Below are positions 49,611 to 57,951 of a stretch of DNA of 64,000 nt, one piece after another. The position numbers and the translations under genes are program-made. The notes beneath the pieces are model-generated. The model had not been told where the DNA came from. It ran no database searches and was given only the letters and a program-made list of their open reading frames with translations. The DNA comes from Pseudarthrobacter equi. Its GTDB lineage: Bacteria; Actinomycetota; Actinomycetes; Actinomycetales; Micrococcaceae. The stretch lies in the NCBI RefSeq assembly GCF_900105535.1, contig NZ_LT629779.1, positions 4,030,001-4,094,000 of the forward strand, given 5' to 3'. Position 1 is the stretch's first letter; the number at the start of each line of letters is the position of its first letter.

Positions 49611-50549
49611 CTACAGGTAGTCGCCGGCCCGTTCGCGGGCGATCTCCAGCAGTGTGGTCTGGAAGGCCACTTCGGCCGGGGCGTAGACCTTGTCCTGGCG
49701 CTGGGCGAGCAGGACCCGGCGCAGCGGCGCTTCGTCGCCGAGGCTGAGCACGCGGACGTCCGGGTGTTGAAGCGCGACGGCGGTTTTGGGCACCATGGCC
49801 ACGCCCATCCCCACGCTCACCATGGCCTGGGCTTCCTGGTAGTCGTTGGCGAGGAATCCGATGGCAGGCTCGAACCCGGCGTCGTGCGCGGAACGCTGCA
49901 GGACCTCCACCACCGGGTGCGCCTCCGCACGGACAATCCAGGATTCATTGCGCAGGTCCTCCATGCTCACCTGCTCCTTGCCGGCCAGCGGGTGGCTGGC
50001 CGCCACCAGGATGACGGTGCTCTCGCGGAACACCTCGGTGACGCGGATGGAGTCGTTCTGGAACCTGTTCCATGGGTAGTCCCACAGCAGGCAGAGTCCC
50101 GTCACCCCGGACTGCAGGTCTGCCACGAGTTCGTCGAAGCGGGCGCTGCGCAGCGACAGGCTGATGGCCGGGTACCGCTTCTTGAAGGCACGGATGACGA
50201 TCGGCAGGAAGGACCCCGCCAACGTGGGGAACGTGCCCACCGTCAGGGCGCCCCGCTTGAGGCCGGCGATCTGGTCCAGGTCTGACTGCGCCGCCTTCAT
50301 CTGGCGCAGGATCTGGCGCGCGTGGCCGGCCAGCACCTGGCCCGCCTCGGTGGGCACCACCCCGCGGGAACGGCGGGTCAGCAGCGGCTGCCCCACTTCC
50401 TGCTCCAGCTTGCGCAGCTGCTGGGACACCGCGGACGGCGAATACATCATCAGGTCCGCCGCGGCCGTGATGGAACCCTGCTCCACTACCTCCAGCAGCA
50501 CCGCCAGGCGGCGTACATCGAAAAGTTGCGTCTCGTCGTCGTGAAGCAT
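49611..50549 (-). CDS. LysR family transcriptional regulator
   Basis: This 312-residue protein has a LysR winged helix at about residues 9-65 (VRRLAVLLEVVEQGSITAAADLMMYSPSAVSQQLRKLEQEVGQPLLTRRSRGVVPTEAGQVL) and a periplasmic-binding-protein-like effector domain (GALTVGTFPTLAGSFLPIVI, SWIVRAEAHPVVEVLQRSAH). ATG 50549 follows AAGGGG. It is divergent from the PrpF-permease operon, with 242 bp between the starts. Two inverted repeats in that gap are candidate sites. An aconitate-like inducer is a guess from context. Confidence 0.9.
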   Translation of the reverse strand: MLHDDETQLFDVRRLAVLLEVVEQGSITAAADLMMYSPSAVSQQLRKLEQEVGQPLLTRRSRGVVPTEAGQVLAGHARQILRQMKAAQSDLDQIAGLKRGALTVGTFPTLAGSFLPIVIRAFKKRYPAISLSLRSARFDELVADLQSGVTGLCLLWDYPWNRFQNDSIRVTEVFRESTVILVAASHPLAGKEQVSMEDLRNESWIVRAEAHPVVEVLQRSAHDAGFEPAIGFLANDYQEAQAMVSVGMGVAMVPKTAVALQHPDVRVLSLGDEAPLRRVLLAQRQDKVYAPAEVAFQTTLLEIARERAGDYL

Positions 50550-50695
50550 TGCTTTACCCCTTGGCGGAATTGGTTCAAACGGTTCATACGGACCTGCATC
50601 CCTGCACTGGCAACGGCCCACCCGACACCGTAAGCAGCCGATCAACCACGCTGAGAGTCTGCAACGGCAGTGATTGAAGCAATGCTACATCCCCC

Positions 50696-50735
50696 TTCAA
50701 TTATTGAACATTGTCTTAACTTGTGATCCGGATCA
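50696..50735. promoter_or_regulatory. Two inverted repeats in the LysR-PrpF divergent gap
   Basis: TTCAA-TTA-TTGAA (50696-50708) fits the LysR T-N11-A half-site pattern. TGATCCGGATCA (50724-50735) is a perfect 12 bp palindrome. Both lie between the LysR and PrpF starts, close to the PrpF gene. Confidence 0.6.
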
Positions 50736-50791
50736 ATCTTTTATCAGGGCCCCTCGAAGTACCCGAGGCAATGAGGAGATGTGAAAGACCA

Positions 50792-51952
50792 ATGAAGATC
50801 GAAGCAGAGTGGATGCGCGGAGGCACCAGCAAATGCTGGGTGTTTGAAGCCGGCCATCTGGGCGACGGCACCAGCCTGGACTCGCTGCTCCCCCGCGTAT
50901 TCGGCAGCCCGGACTCGCGGCAGATCGACGGCGTGGGCGGAGCAACCTCCACCACCAGCAAGGCCATGATCCTGCACCGTCCCGACGACGCAGACATCGA
51001 CGTCGACTTCACGTTCGCCCAGGTCGGCATTGACGAGGCCGCCGTGGACTGGGGCAGCAACTGCGGCAACTGCTCCGCCGTGGTGGGCCTCTACGCCATC
51101 GAAAAAGGATGGGTGGTCCCCACCGGCGACGTCACCAAAATTGTCACCCGCAACACCAACACCGGCCAGGTCATCGTCCAGCGGGTAGCCACCCCCGCCG
51201 GCGCCCTGCCCATCGTGCCCGACGCGCAGATGCCGGGCGTCCCGTTCCCCGGCTACCGCGTGGGGCTCGGCTTCCAGGACCCCGCCGGGAAAACCACCGG
51301 CGCCCTGCTGCCCACCGGATCAGCCACGGACACCATCACCGCCGGCGGAACCCGCTGGACGGTCTCCATGGTGGACGCCGGCGCCCCCGTGGTGATTGTC
51401 CGCGCCGAGGACCTCGGCCTGGACCCCGCCCGGTACGAAAGCTGGCTGCCCGGCGTCGAACTCCAACTCGACACCCTGGACCAGATCCGCCGCCAGGCCG
51501 CCGTCCGCATGGGCCTGGCCGCCACCACGGCGAGCGCGGCGCGGGCCATCCCGAAGCTTGCCATCGCCGCAGCCCCTCCTGCGGGTTCAGCTCCGGCGGG
51601 TTCGGCTCCGGCAGGCTCGGCTCCGACAGGAGCAGACGCCAGCGACCTCAACGTCATGATGCTCTCGATGGGCCGGCCCCACCCGGCGCTGGCCATCACC
51701 GGCAGCATCGCGTTGACCCTGGCGGCCCGCACGCCGGGCACCGTCCTGCACCAGATGACAGGCGGCACCCAGGGCGCCGCGCTGAAGCTGCGGACCCCCG
51801 CCGGGGTCCTCGAAACCTGGACCGAAGAGAACGGCGATGGAGTGCTCGTCGGCGTCGACCGCACGGCCCGGACCATCGCCACTACCGTTATCCACCTCCC
51901 CGAGGCCCTCGGCAACGCTGCCGCAGAAGCCCTCGCGGGAGCCACTCGATGA
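50792..51952 (+). CDS. PrpF family isomerase (aconitate/4-oxalomesaconate type)
   Basis: This 386-residue protein has the PrpF fold of two diaminopimelate-epimerase-like halves: EAEWMRGGTSKCWVF, GVGGATSTTSKAMIL, WGSNCGNCSAVVGLYAI (conserved Cys region), SATDTITAGG, and MSMGRPHPALAITGSIALTLAARTPGTVLHQM. PrpF proteins isomerise unsaturated tricarboxylates: 2-methylaconitate, 4-oxalomesaconate or methylitaconate. A loop contains a 15-bp repeated A-G-S-A-P insert. It is followed by a permease gene 12 bp on, suggesting uptake and isomerisation of a tricarboxylic acid. Confidence 0.9.
   Translation: MKIEAEWMRGGTSKCWVFEAGHLGDGTSLDSLLPRVFGSPDSRQIDGVGGATSTTSKAMILHRPDDADIDVDFTFAQVGIDEAAVDWGSNCGNCSAVVGLYAIEKGWVVPTGDVTKIVTRNTNTGQVIVQRVATPAGALPIVPDAQMPGVPFPGYRVGLGFQDPAGKTTGALLPTGSATDTITAGGTRWTVSMVDAGAPVVIVRAEDLGLDPARYESWLPGVELQLDTLDQIRRQAAVRMGLAATTASAARAIPKLAIAAAPPAGSAPAGSAPAGSAPTGADASDLNVMMLSMGRPHPALAITGSIALTLAARTPGTVLHQMTGGTQGAALKLRTPAGVLETWTEENGDGVLVGVDRTARTIATTVIHLPEALGNAAAEALAGATR
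51576..51635 (+). repeat. 15-bp tandem repeat in prpF-like gene
   Basis: Four imperfect units of GCTCCGGCGGGTTCG give the peptide P-A-G-S-A repeated. They lie between two folded parts of the isomerase, so the loop length could vary by slippage. Confidence 0.75.
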
Positions 51953-51964
51953 GGAGTACCCGCC

Positions 51965-53422
51965 ATGACTAACACCGTGCAGCAGCCCACCGAAACCGTT
52001 GAGGAAACCCGGGACCAGCAGTCACCGGAGCAGCGGTCACCGCGCCCCAACCGCCGCCGCCGTATCCTGCTGATGGCGGTGGTGGGCATCACCCTCTTGG
52101 GTGCGCTTGCCCTGTTCCTGGCGGGAGGCGTCTTCAACCAGGCGCCAACCGCAGGATCGGAGCCGAGCATGACCGCAGTGCAGATCATCCCGCTGATCAT
52201 CCTGGTGGTGATGTTCGTCGTCGCCACCAAATGGCCGCTCAACATCGGCGTGATGGGGCTGGTAGCGTCCTTCGGCGTCGGCTATTTCATGCTCGGCATG
52301 GATGACAAGGAAATCCTGGCGGACTTCCCCGCCAACATCGTCATCACCATCATCGGCGTTACCTACTTCTTCAGCATGGCGCAGCGCAACGGCACCATCG
52401 ACATCATCGTCCAGACCTGCGTCCGCCTGGTCCGGGGCAAGACGCTCCTGCTCCCCTGGGTGTTCTTCCTGATGGCCGCAGCCCTGACCTCGCTGGGCAC
52501 TTTCTCCCCCGCCGCCGTCGCCCTCCTGGCACCTGCTGCCATCGGTCTGGCGTACGAGTCCCGCATCCACCCGGTAGTGATGGGCGCGTTCCTCATCAAC
52601 GGCGCCCACGCCGGCGGTTTCTCCCCGCTCTCCGTGGCCGGTGTGCTGGTGCACGACATCGCCGTGAAGAACGGCTTCCCCATCTCGCAGGGCGCACTGT
52701 TCACCGCCAGCTTCGCGATCAACCTGATCCTCTCCATCCTGACCGTGGTGCTGTTCGCCCTGCTGGGCAAGCTGCGCGAAGGCGACGGCCGGCACGCCGA
52801 TCTCGAAACCGGCAGCACCGGCCGCCCGCACGGCCAGCAGATCCTCACCCTGGTGCTGATCGTTGCCATGCTGGTCTGCGCGCTGGGCTTCCACATGCCC
52901 ATTGGCTTCGTGGCCCTCTCCGCTGGCCTCCTGCTGGCCCTGGTGAACATCAAGGAACACCAGACCTTCATCGGCGGGGTCTCCTGGTCCACCGTCCTGC
53001 TGGTGGCCGGCATGATCACCTACGTTTCCCTCCTGCAGCACGTGGGCGTCATCGACACCCTCGCCGAGCAGGCCCTCGCCCTGGGCGCCCCGCTGCTGGT
53101 GGCACTGGTGCTCTGCTACGTGATCGGCGTCGGCTCGGCCTTCGCCTCCTCGACGGCACTGCTCACCGCATTCATCCCGCTGGCCGGACCGCTGCTGGCC
53201 ACCAGCTCGCTGAGCGCCTCCGGCACGGTGGCTGCCCTGGCCATCGCGGCCACTGTTGTGGACGTCTCCCCGTTCTCCACCGACGGCGCCCTGGTGGTGG
53301 CCAACGCCCGTGAGGACGACCGCCAGCGCGTGTACAAGCAGCTGATGATGTACGCCGGCGGCGTGGTGCTGGTTGCCCCGGCACTGGCGTGGGCCCTGCT
53401 GGTTCCCACAGGCATCATGTAA
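51965..53422 (+). CDS. SLC13/MatC-like dicarboxylate permease
   Basis: This 485-residue protein has a charged N-terminal tail of ~30 residues, then about ten to twelve helices including IIPLIILVVMFVVATKWPLNIGVMGLVASFGVGYFMLGMDDKEILADFPANIVITIIGVTYFFSMAQRNGTIDIIV. This region resembles the MatC/CitMHS-DcuC group of acid carriers. A cytosolic loop (KLREGDGRHADLETGSTG) splits the two halves, and repeated APTS-like motifs (GTFSPAAVALLAPA, ASSTALLTAFIPLAG) line the core. It is in an operon with prpF and probably carries its substrate. Confidence 0.85.
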   Translation: MTNTVQQPTETVEETRDQQSPEQRSPRPNRRRRILLMAVVGITLLGALALFLAGGVFNQAPTAGSEPSMTAVQIIPLIILVVMFVVATKWPLNIGVMGLVASFGVGYFMLGMDDKEILADFPANIVITIIGVTYFFSMAQRNGTIDIIVQTCVRLVRGKTLLLPWVFFLMAAALTSLGTFSPAAVALLAPAAIGLAYESRIHPVVMGAFLINGAHAGGFSPLSVAGVLVHDIAVKNGFPISQGALFTASFAINLILSILTVVLFALLGKLREGDGRHADLETGSTGRPHGQQILTLVLIVAMLVCALGFHMPIGFVALSAGLLLALVNIKEHQTFIGGVSWSTVLLVAGMITYVSLLQHVGVIDTLAEQALALGAPLLVALVLCYVIGVGSAFASSTALLTAFIPLAGPLLATSSLSASGTVAALAIAATVVDVSPFSTDGALVVANAREDDRQRVYKQLMMYAGGVVLVAPALAWALLVPTGIM

Positions 53423-53496
53423 ACCCGGATGCCGCTCCCGCACTCCCTTCGCAACAGGAACCCCGAAAGTCGGGCGCAGGAGCGCGCATCCGTCAG

Positions 53497-53533
53497 CCAA
53501 AAGGCAGGACCCACCACGGGTCCTGCCTTTTGG
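53497..53533 (+). terminator. Strong terminator after the permease
   Basis: CCAAAAGGCAGGACCC (53497-53512), loop ACCAC and GGGTCCTGCCTTTTGG (53518-53533) form a perfect 16 bp stem 74 bp past the permease stop. It is not related to the GACGGCGG family. Confidence 0.75.
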
Positions 53534-53756
53534 AATTGGTGCGGGACCGCGGGACCGGGCTCAGCGGGTCCTGGCTCAGCCTGTCCGGGCACCGTATGTG
53601 TGCGCGGTCGCACACCCCTCCCACCCCGGCTCCGCCATCCCCGGTCAGTAGAGTTGCAGGGCACACAAAGCACCGAACAGACCGATACGACACACGATGA
53701 GCGTCCGAAACAGCAGTCTGAGCGTTGCAGAGGGCGCAAAAGGGGAAATTGGGGAC
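53534..53756 (+). other. Leader of the BCCT gene
   Basis: This 223 bp stretch carries no supported gene. It contains in-frame ATG 53697, a possible alternative BCCT start. I see no clear promoter hexamers or RNA motif in it. Confidence 0.4.
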
Positions 53757-55613
53757 ATGTCCGCCACACCAGGCACAAGGACCATCAGCAAACCACCGGG
53801 GCAGCCGCCCGAAACGGGGACAGCGCCAGCCGGGAAGGCGCCGGACGGGAAAGGCACGGGGCAACCGCCCGGGGCCGCCAACCACAAGGTCACCCCGTGG
53901 GTGTTCTGGCCCGCAGCAGCCATCATCTTCCTGTTTGTCCTGTTCGCCACGATCTTCCCTGCGGCCGCCACGGATCTGTTCGGCACCATCCAGGGCAACG
54001 TCATCAAGTGGTTCGGCTGGTACTACGTGGCGGCCATTGCCGTGTTCGTGGTGTTCGCCCTGTGGATCGGCCTGAGCCGGTACGGCGACATCAAGCTGGG
54101 CAAGGATGAGGACGAACCCGAGTTCTCGGTGATGTCCTGGTTCGCTCTCCTGTTCGCTGCCGGAATGGGCATCGGGCTGGTCTTCTTTGGCGTGGCGGAG
54201 CCGCTGAACCATTTCGCCTCCCCGCGCCCGGGCCTGGAGGGCTCGCCGCTGGTCCTGGCGCAGCATGCAATGACGCAGACGTATCTGCACTGGGGCCTGC
54301 ATGCCTGGGCCATCTACGTGGTGGTGGGAGTGTCCATCGCCTATACGGTGCACCGGCGGAACCGTCCCATCTCCATCCGCTGGACGCTCGAGCCACTGCT
54401 GGGCCGGCGCCGGGTTGCCGGCGCCTGGGGCAACGTGATCGATGTTGTGGCTTTGGTAGGCACGCTCTTCGGCGTGGCCACCTCGCTGGGACTTGGCGTC
54501 CTGCAGATCTCGTCCGGCCTGGAGCAGGCCAACATCGCCGAGGCCACCACCATGACGCAGATCGGCCTCATCCTCTGCATCATCACGCTGACCATCATTT
54601 CGGTGGTGTCCGGGGTGGGCAAGGGCATGAAGTGGCTCTCCAACATCAACCTGATCCTGGCCGGGCTGCTGCTGCTGGTGGTGCTGTTCACCGGCCCCAC
54701 GCTGTTCCTGCTGCGCGAGTTCGTGCAGTCGATCGGCCACTACCTGCAGAACGTCCTGGGCCTGACGTTCAACACCATGGCCTTCTCCGGCGCCGAGGGT
54801 GAAGCCTGGCAGGCAGCGTGGACCACGTTCTACTGGGGCTGGTGGATTTCCTGGGCGCCGTTCGTGGGCATCTTCATCGCCCGCATCTCCAAGGGGCGCA
54901 CGGTCCGGCAGTTCGTGGGCGGCGTCCTCCTGGTACCCACCACCGTGGGCTTCCTCTGGTTCTCGGTGCTGGGCGGCTCGGCCATCCACCGCGAACTGTT
55001 CGGCGCCGGCGGCCTGGTCAGCGGCGACGGCACCGTGGACACCGAAGGAGCCCTCTTCAGCCTCCTGGGCAGCCTTCCCGGCGGCGGCGCCCTCACCGTA
55101 GGCGCCATCCTGCTGATCGCCATCTTCTTCATCACCTCCGCGGATTCCGGCGCGCTGGTGATGGGCATGATTTCCACCGGCGGCGACGTTGAACCGCGGA
55201 ACTGGCTCCGCATCTTCTGGGCCCTGGCCTCCGCGGCCGCTGCCATCGCCCTGCTCCTGGCCAACGGCCTCGAAGCGATCCAGACGGCTGCGATCCTGAC
55301 GGCGGTGCCGTTCAGCGTGGTCATCATCCTCATGTGCATCTCCACGGCGAAGGCGTTCCACCTGGAGCACGCAACCCTGATGCGGGCGCAGCGGAAACTG
55401 GCCCGCGACCAGATGACAGCCCACGTCACCGAGCACGTGCAGGAGACGATGGCCGATTCGGTCCAGGAGCACTACCAGGAGCATCTGGCAGACCAGGTCC
55501 AGGACCAGATCAGCGAAGCCGTGGAGGCCCAGTTGAGCGAGCGGGCGGCCACCGAGGCTTCCGAACCCGATGCACCGGCCCGCGAACCGGTCGCCGGGCG
55601 GAGCAAACGCTAG
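53757..55613 (+). CDS. BCCT family betaine/carnitine/choline transporter
   Basis: This 618-residue carrier has twelve helices with the BCCT signatures MGIGLVFFGVAEPLNHF (unwound third helix), TFYWGWWISWAPFVGIFIARISKGRTVRQF and FITSADSGALVMGM. The C-terminal ~60 residues are cytosolic, long and rich in Glu, Gln and His (HVQETMADSVQEHYQEHLADQVQDQIS), probably helical. In BetP such a tail senses osmolality. It takes up compatible solutes with Na+ or H+. The start at 53757 is chosen over 53697 because AAAGGGGAAAT precedes it at about ten bases. Confidence 0.88.
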   Translation: MSATPGTRTISKPPGQPPETGTAPAGKAPDGKGTGQPPGAANHKVTPWVFWPAAAIIFLFVLFATIFPAAATDLFGTIQGNVIKWFGWYYVAAIAVFVVFALWIGLSRYGDIKLGKDEDEPEFSVMSWFALLFAAGMGIGLVFFGVAEPLNHFASPRPGLEGSPLVLAQHAMTQTYLHWGLHAWAIYVVVGVSIAYTVHRRNRPISIRWTLEPLLGRRRVAGAWGNVIDVVALVGTLFGVATSLGLGVLQISSGLEQANIAEATTMTQIGLILCIITLTIISVVSGVGKGMKWLSNINLILAGLLLLVVLFTGPTLFLLREFVQSIGHYLQNVLGLTFNTMAFSGAEGEAWQAAWTTFYWGWWISWAPFVGIFIARISKGRTVRQFVGGVLLVPTTVGFLWFSVLGGSAIHRELFGAGGLVSGDGTVDTEGALFSLLGSLPGGGALTVGAILLIAIFFITSADSGALVMGMISTGGDVEPRNWLRIFWALASAAAAIALLLANGLEAIQTAAILTAVPFSVVIILMCISTAKAFHLEHATLMRAQRKLARDQMTAHVTEHVQETMADSVQEHYQEHLADQVQDQISEAVEAQLSERAATEASEPDAPAREPVAGRSKR

Positions 55614-55638
55614 CCGGACTCCGGCAAGTAAGCGGGAC

Positions 55639-55684
55639 AGGAAGCGTACGACGGCGGGTGCCCACCCGGCGTCGTACGCTTCCT
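55639..55684 (+). terminator. Dispersed hairpin copy after the BCCT gene, T-type
   Basis: AGGAAGCGTACGACGGCGGG and its partner CCCGGCGTCGTACGCTTCCT pair over about 22 bp with one mismatch, including the adjacent TG/CA. It follows the BCCT stop by 25 bp. TACGAC replaces GACGAC, the variant shared with the copy at 56942-56985. Confidence 0.7.
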
Positions 55685-55767
55685 CATTGGTGCGTGGGGC
55701 CGCAGCCCGCAACCGGCGCTGGTTCGTAACGCTGCACCGTGCTGGAAGCTCCGGCTAGGATCGCGGC

Positions 55768-56919
55768 ATGGGGTCAACGGGGGAATTGTTCGAGGGAGAA
55801 CCAAAAGTATTGCCGGAGCCCATGGCGCGCGGCAGTGCGACCTACCAGCTGGCGTCGGACCCGGCTCCGTCCGTCAGGCACCTTGCTGGCTATGAGCCGT
55901 TCGTCGAGTTCTGCACGGGCCAGGGCGTCGAGGCCGCGGAGCTTGCCGCGGATCCCGCCAGGCTCTTTCGGTACCTGCGTGACGTCGCTCAGGACATCGC
56001 GGCCGACGCAGCCCTCAAGCAGGCGGCGGGCGTGTTTGCGGGCAACGCCCTCGCCCGGGCCAGGCCGGATGCGGAATGGACAGCGTACGAGGGCGCGCCC
56101 GCCATGGTGGGAACGGACGAACTGCGGTTCGAAGTGGGCCGCCTGCTCGACGCCCTGCGCGAAGTGGACGAGGCAACGCTCCAGGGGTTCATCGCCAAGG
56201 TGTCCGAGTGGGCCGGAGACCGGCCCGACGCGCCGATGGTGCAGCCGCAGCCGGCATCCCTGCCAGCAGCCCGCGCCTATGTCCGGCCCGTCCTCCCGGA
56301 GGCTACGTACTACGCGGAAGACGGCACTGTCATTCCGTACGGCCGGAGGTGGGGCGACGGACCGCCGGACACGGATTCGTACAGCGTGACCAGCCACACC
56401 GAGAGGTTCGCGGGGCTGCACCTGGTGGCCCGGGCCCTCATCAATCACCTGGTGGCCGTGTACGACGTGGAGGTCCGCGAGGACAATGCGGTGGCTGCAG
56501 ACCTGGTGGTGGATGTCCGGGACGTGGTGGCCCCCATCAGGGTCACGCCGCGGGCTGCCGGCGCCGCCCCGCTGACCTTTGTGCTGACCGGTTTTCCGGG
56601 AGTTGTGGTCCACGCCGGGGTGTTGCACGACTTTCCTTTTCCCGTGTGTGGCTGCGATGCGTGCGACGAGACCGTTCTGACGGAGGCGGACAGGCTGGAG
56701 CGGATGGTTCTCAGCGTGGTGGCCGGCGGATATGCCGAACGCTACCCGGTGGGACGCCGGCGCTGGCGGGAATATGCACTGACGGCGTTCGACGGGTCCG
56801 GCGCTGAAAGCGGCAAAGGCGAGCCCGGCCCCATCGACGAAGCCAGGCTCAGCGAGGCGGAAATCCAGCTCAGGGACGTCCCGGGCGGCTGGGAACCCTG
56901 GCCGCTGCGGGAGCGCTGA
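55768..56919 (+). CDS. DUF6226-like hypothetical protein
   Basis: This 383-residue soluble protein has helical segments (ADPARLFRYLRDVAQDIAADAAL, RFEVGRLLDALREVDEATLQGFIAKVSEW) in the first half and, in the second, YSVTSHTERFAGLHLVARALINHLVAVYDVEVRE, PLTFVLTGFPGVVVHAGVLHDFPFPVCGCDACDE and LERMVLSVVAGGYAERY. The CGCDACDE segment may bind a metal. The second half resembles DUF6226 proteins. Function is unknown. TAGGAT lies six bases before the ATG, so it is probably leaderless. Confidence 0.7.
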   Translation: MGSTGELFEGEPKVLPEPMARGSATYQLASDPAPSVRHLAGYEPFVEFCTGQGVEAAELAADPARLFRYLRDVAQDIAADAALKQAAGVFAGNALARARPDAEWTAYEGAPAMVGTDELRFEVGRLLDALREVDEATLQGFIAKVSEWAGDRPDAPMVQPQPASLPAARAYVRPVLPEATYYAEDGTVIPYGRRWGDGPPDTDSYSVTSHTERFAGLHLVARALINHLVAVYDVEVREDNAVAADLVVDVRDVVAPIRVTPRAAGAAPLTFVLTGFPGVVVHAGVLHDFPFPVCGCDACDETVLTEADRLERMVLSVVAGGYAERYPVGRRRWREYALTAFDGSGAESGKGEPGPIDEARLSEAEIQLRDVPGGWEPWPLRER

Positions 56920-56941
56920 GCACCGGGGCACGGCACTGCCG

Positions 56942-56985
56942 GAAAGCGTACGACGCCGGGTGCCTACCTGGCGTCGTACGCTTTC
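56942..56985 (+). terminator. Dispersed hairpin copy after the DUF6226 gene
   Basis: GAAAGCGTACGACGCC (56942-56957) and GGCGTCGTACGCTTTC (56970-56985) pair perfectly over 16 bp, 22 bp past the stop. The ~45 bp that follows also matches the sequence after the copy at 55639-55684, so the whole intergenic unit is duplicated. Confidence 0.7.
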
Positions 56986-57065
56986 TGTTTTGGTGCGTGC
57001 GGCCGAAGCCCGCAAACGGCGCACCGCTACACTGGCGGATACCAGCCATCACAGGGGGAAGTGCA

Positions 57066-57410
57066 GTGCTGAACAATTTTCGCGAGGCAGCAGAGGCCAG
57101 GCGGGCAACCCAGGGCCGCCGGCTGTACGGCTACGTTTCCGCGGCCATCATTGTCGTTTTGATCCTGGCGGTCATTTTCTGGAGCATGCCACTGTGGCTG
57201 TTCACCGCCATCCTGGTCGCCGGGATAGCGCTCGACATCGTGCTGCTCCGCAAGTGGATCAACCAGGACCTTCTTAGCCAATCCAGGGCCGGTCAGCAGC
57301 GCCGGGGTCTTGCTGACCGGGAACCCGGCCCGGAACGCAGCGTCACACAACGTGACGGCACCCGTATCCGTACGGGCAACGCCCTACCCTTGACACGTGA
57401 CTTTGACTAA
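57066..57410 (+). CDS. Small two-helix membrane protein
   Basis: This 114-residue protein has an N-terminal amphipathic stretch (NNFREAAEARRATQGRRLYGY), two helices (VSAAIIVVLILAVIFW and WLFTAILVAGIALDIVLL) and a hydrophilic tail rich in Arg, Gln and Gly. GTG 57066 follows AGGGGGAA. It overlaps the start of the DUF4430 lipoprotein gene by 14 bp, placing it possibly in the same transcription unit as the ECF transporter. I do not know a function. Confidence 0.6.
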   Translation: MLNNFREAAEARRATQGRRLYGYVSAAIIVVLILAVIFWSMPLWLFTAILVAGIALDIVLLRKWINQDLLSQSRAGQQRRGLADREPGPERSVTQRDGTRIRTGNALPLTRDFD

Positions 57411-57951
57411 GACGCGCACCGCCGCCGCAAGCTCCCTCGCCGCCGCCGGTCTCCTGTTGACCCTCGCCGCCTGTTCCACGCCGGCCGCCACCCAGCCCGC
57501 CTCCTCCGCCCCCGCCTCCTCCGCGAGCGCGTCCGCCAGCGCCGACGCCGGCCCCTGCAAAGGCGTGAAGGTCATCGTCGATTCCGCTTCGCTGGACCAG
57601 GCCGCCGCGGACATCTCCGTTTGCGTGGACGTGGCCGGAGCCACCCTGGCCTCGGACGTGCTGGGCAAAGCCGGCGTGAAGATCGAGGGCACCGCCAAGT
57701 ACCCCACGAGCTTCGCGTGCCGCGTCAACGGTGTGCCCGCCGCGGACTTCGACATCAAGCACAAGGGCGGCACTACCCGCGAAGCGTGCGATGACAAGAA
57801 CACCGTCTCTTATTGGGCGCTCTGGGTGAAGCCCGCCGCCGGCACGTGGGGTTACGCGCAGGAAGGCCTGGACAGCCTGAAGCTCAACCCCGGCGAGAGC
57901 CTTGAACTGCTCTACACGGTGGACAACGAACCGGCAGCCCCCTCGGCATGA
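57397..57951 (+). CDS. DUF4430 lipoprotein (cobalamin-binding-protein-like)
   Basis: This 184-residue lipoprotein has a signal peptide ending TLAACST (lipobox LAAC), a Ser/Ala linker and a mature domain with VKVIVDSASLDQAAADISVCVDVAGATLASDVLGKAGV, CRVNGVPAADFDIKHK, YWALWVKPAAGTWGYAQEGLDSLKLNPGESLELLY. The Y-W-A-L/x-W core and the order of elements fit DUF4430, the family containing the beta domain of transcobalamin/intrinsic factor. TACCCT lies six bases before GTG 57397. Its stop overlaps the ECF gene start by ATGA, so it is probably the substrate-capture partner. Confidence 0.8.
   Translation: MTLTKTRTAAASSLAAAGLLLTLAACSTPAATQPASSAPASSASASASADAGPCKGVKVIVDSASLDQAAADISVCVDVAGATLASDVLGKAGVKIEGTAKYPTSFACRVNGVPAADFDIKHKGGTTREACDDKNTVSYWALWVKPAAGTWGYAQEGLDSLKLNPGESLELLYTVDNEPAAPSA

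Noticed and set aside
52037-53500. Very long open frame on the minus strand opposite the MatC-like permease (also opposite the NCS1 permease at 6900-8690, the BCCT at 53493-55712 and the aldehyde dehydrogenase at 41918-44053)
   Set aside because: These are expected in high-G+C genes. The translations are rich in His, Gln, Arg and Gly with no domain pattern, while the opposite strand encodes intact known proteins.
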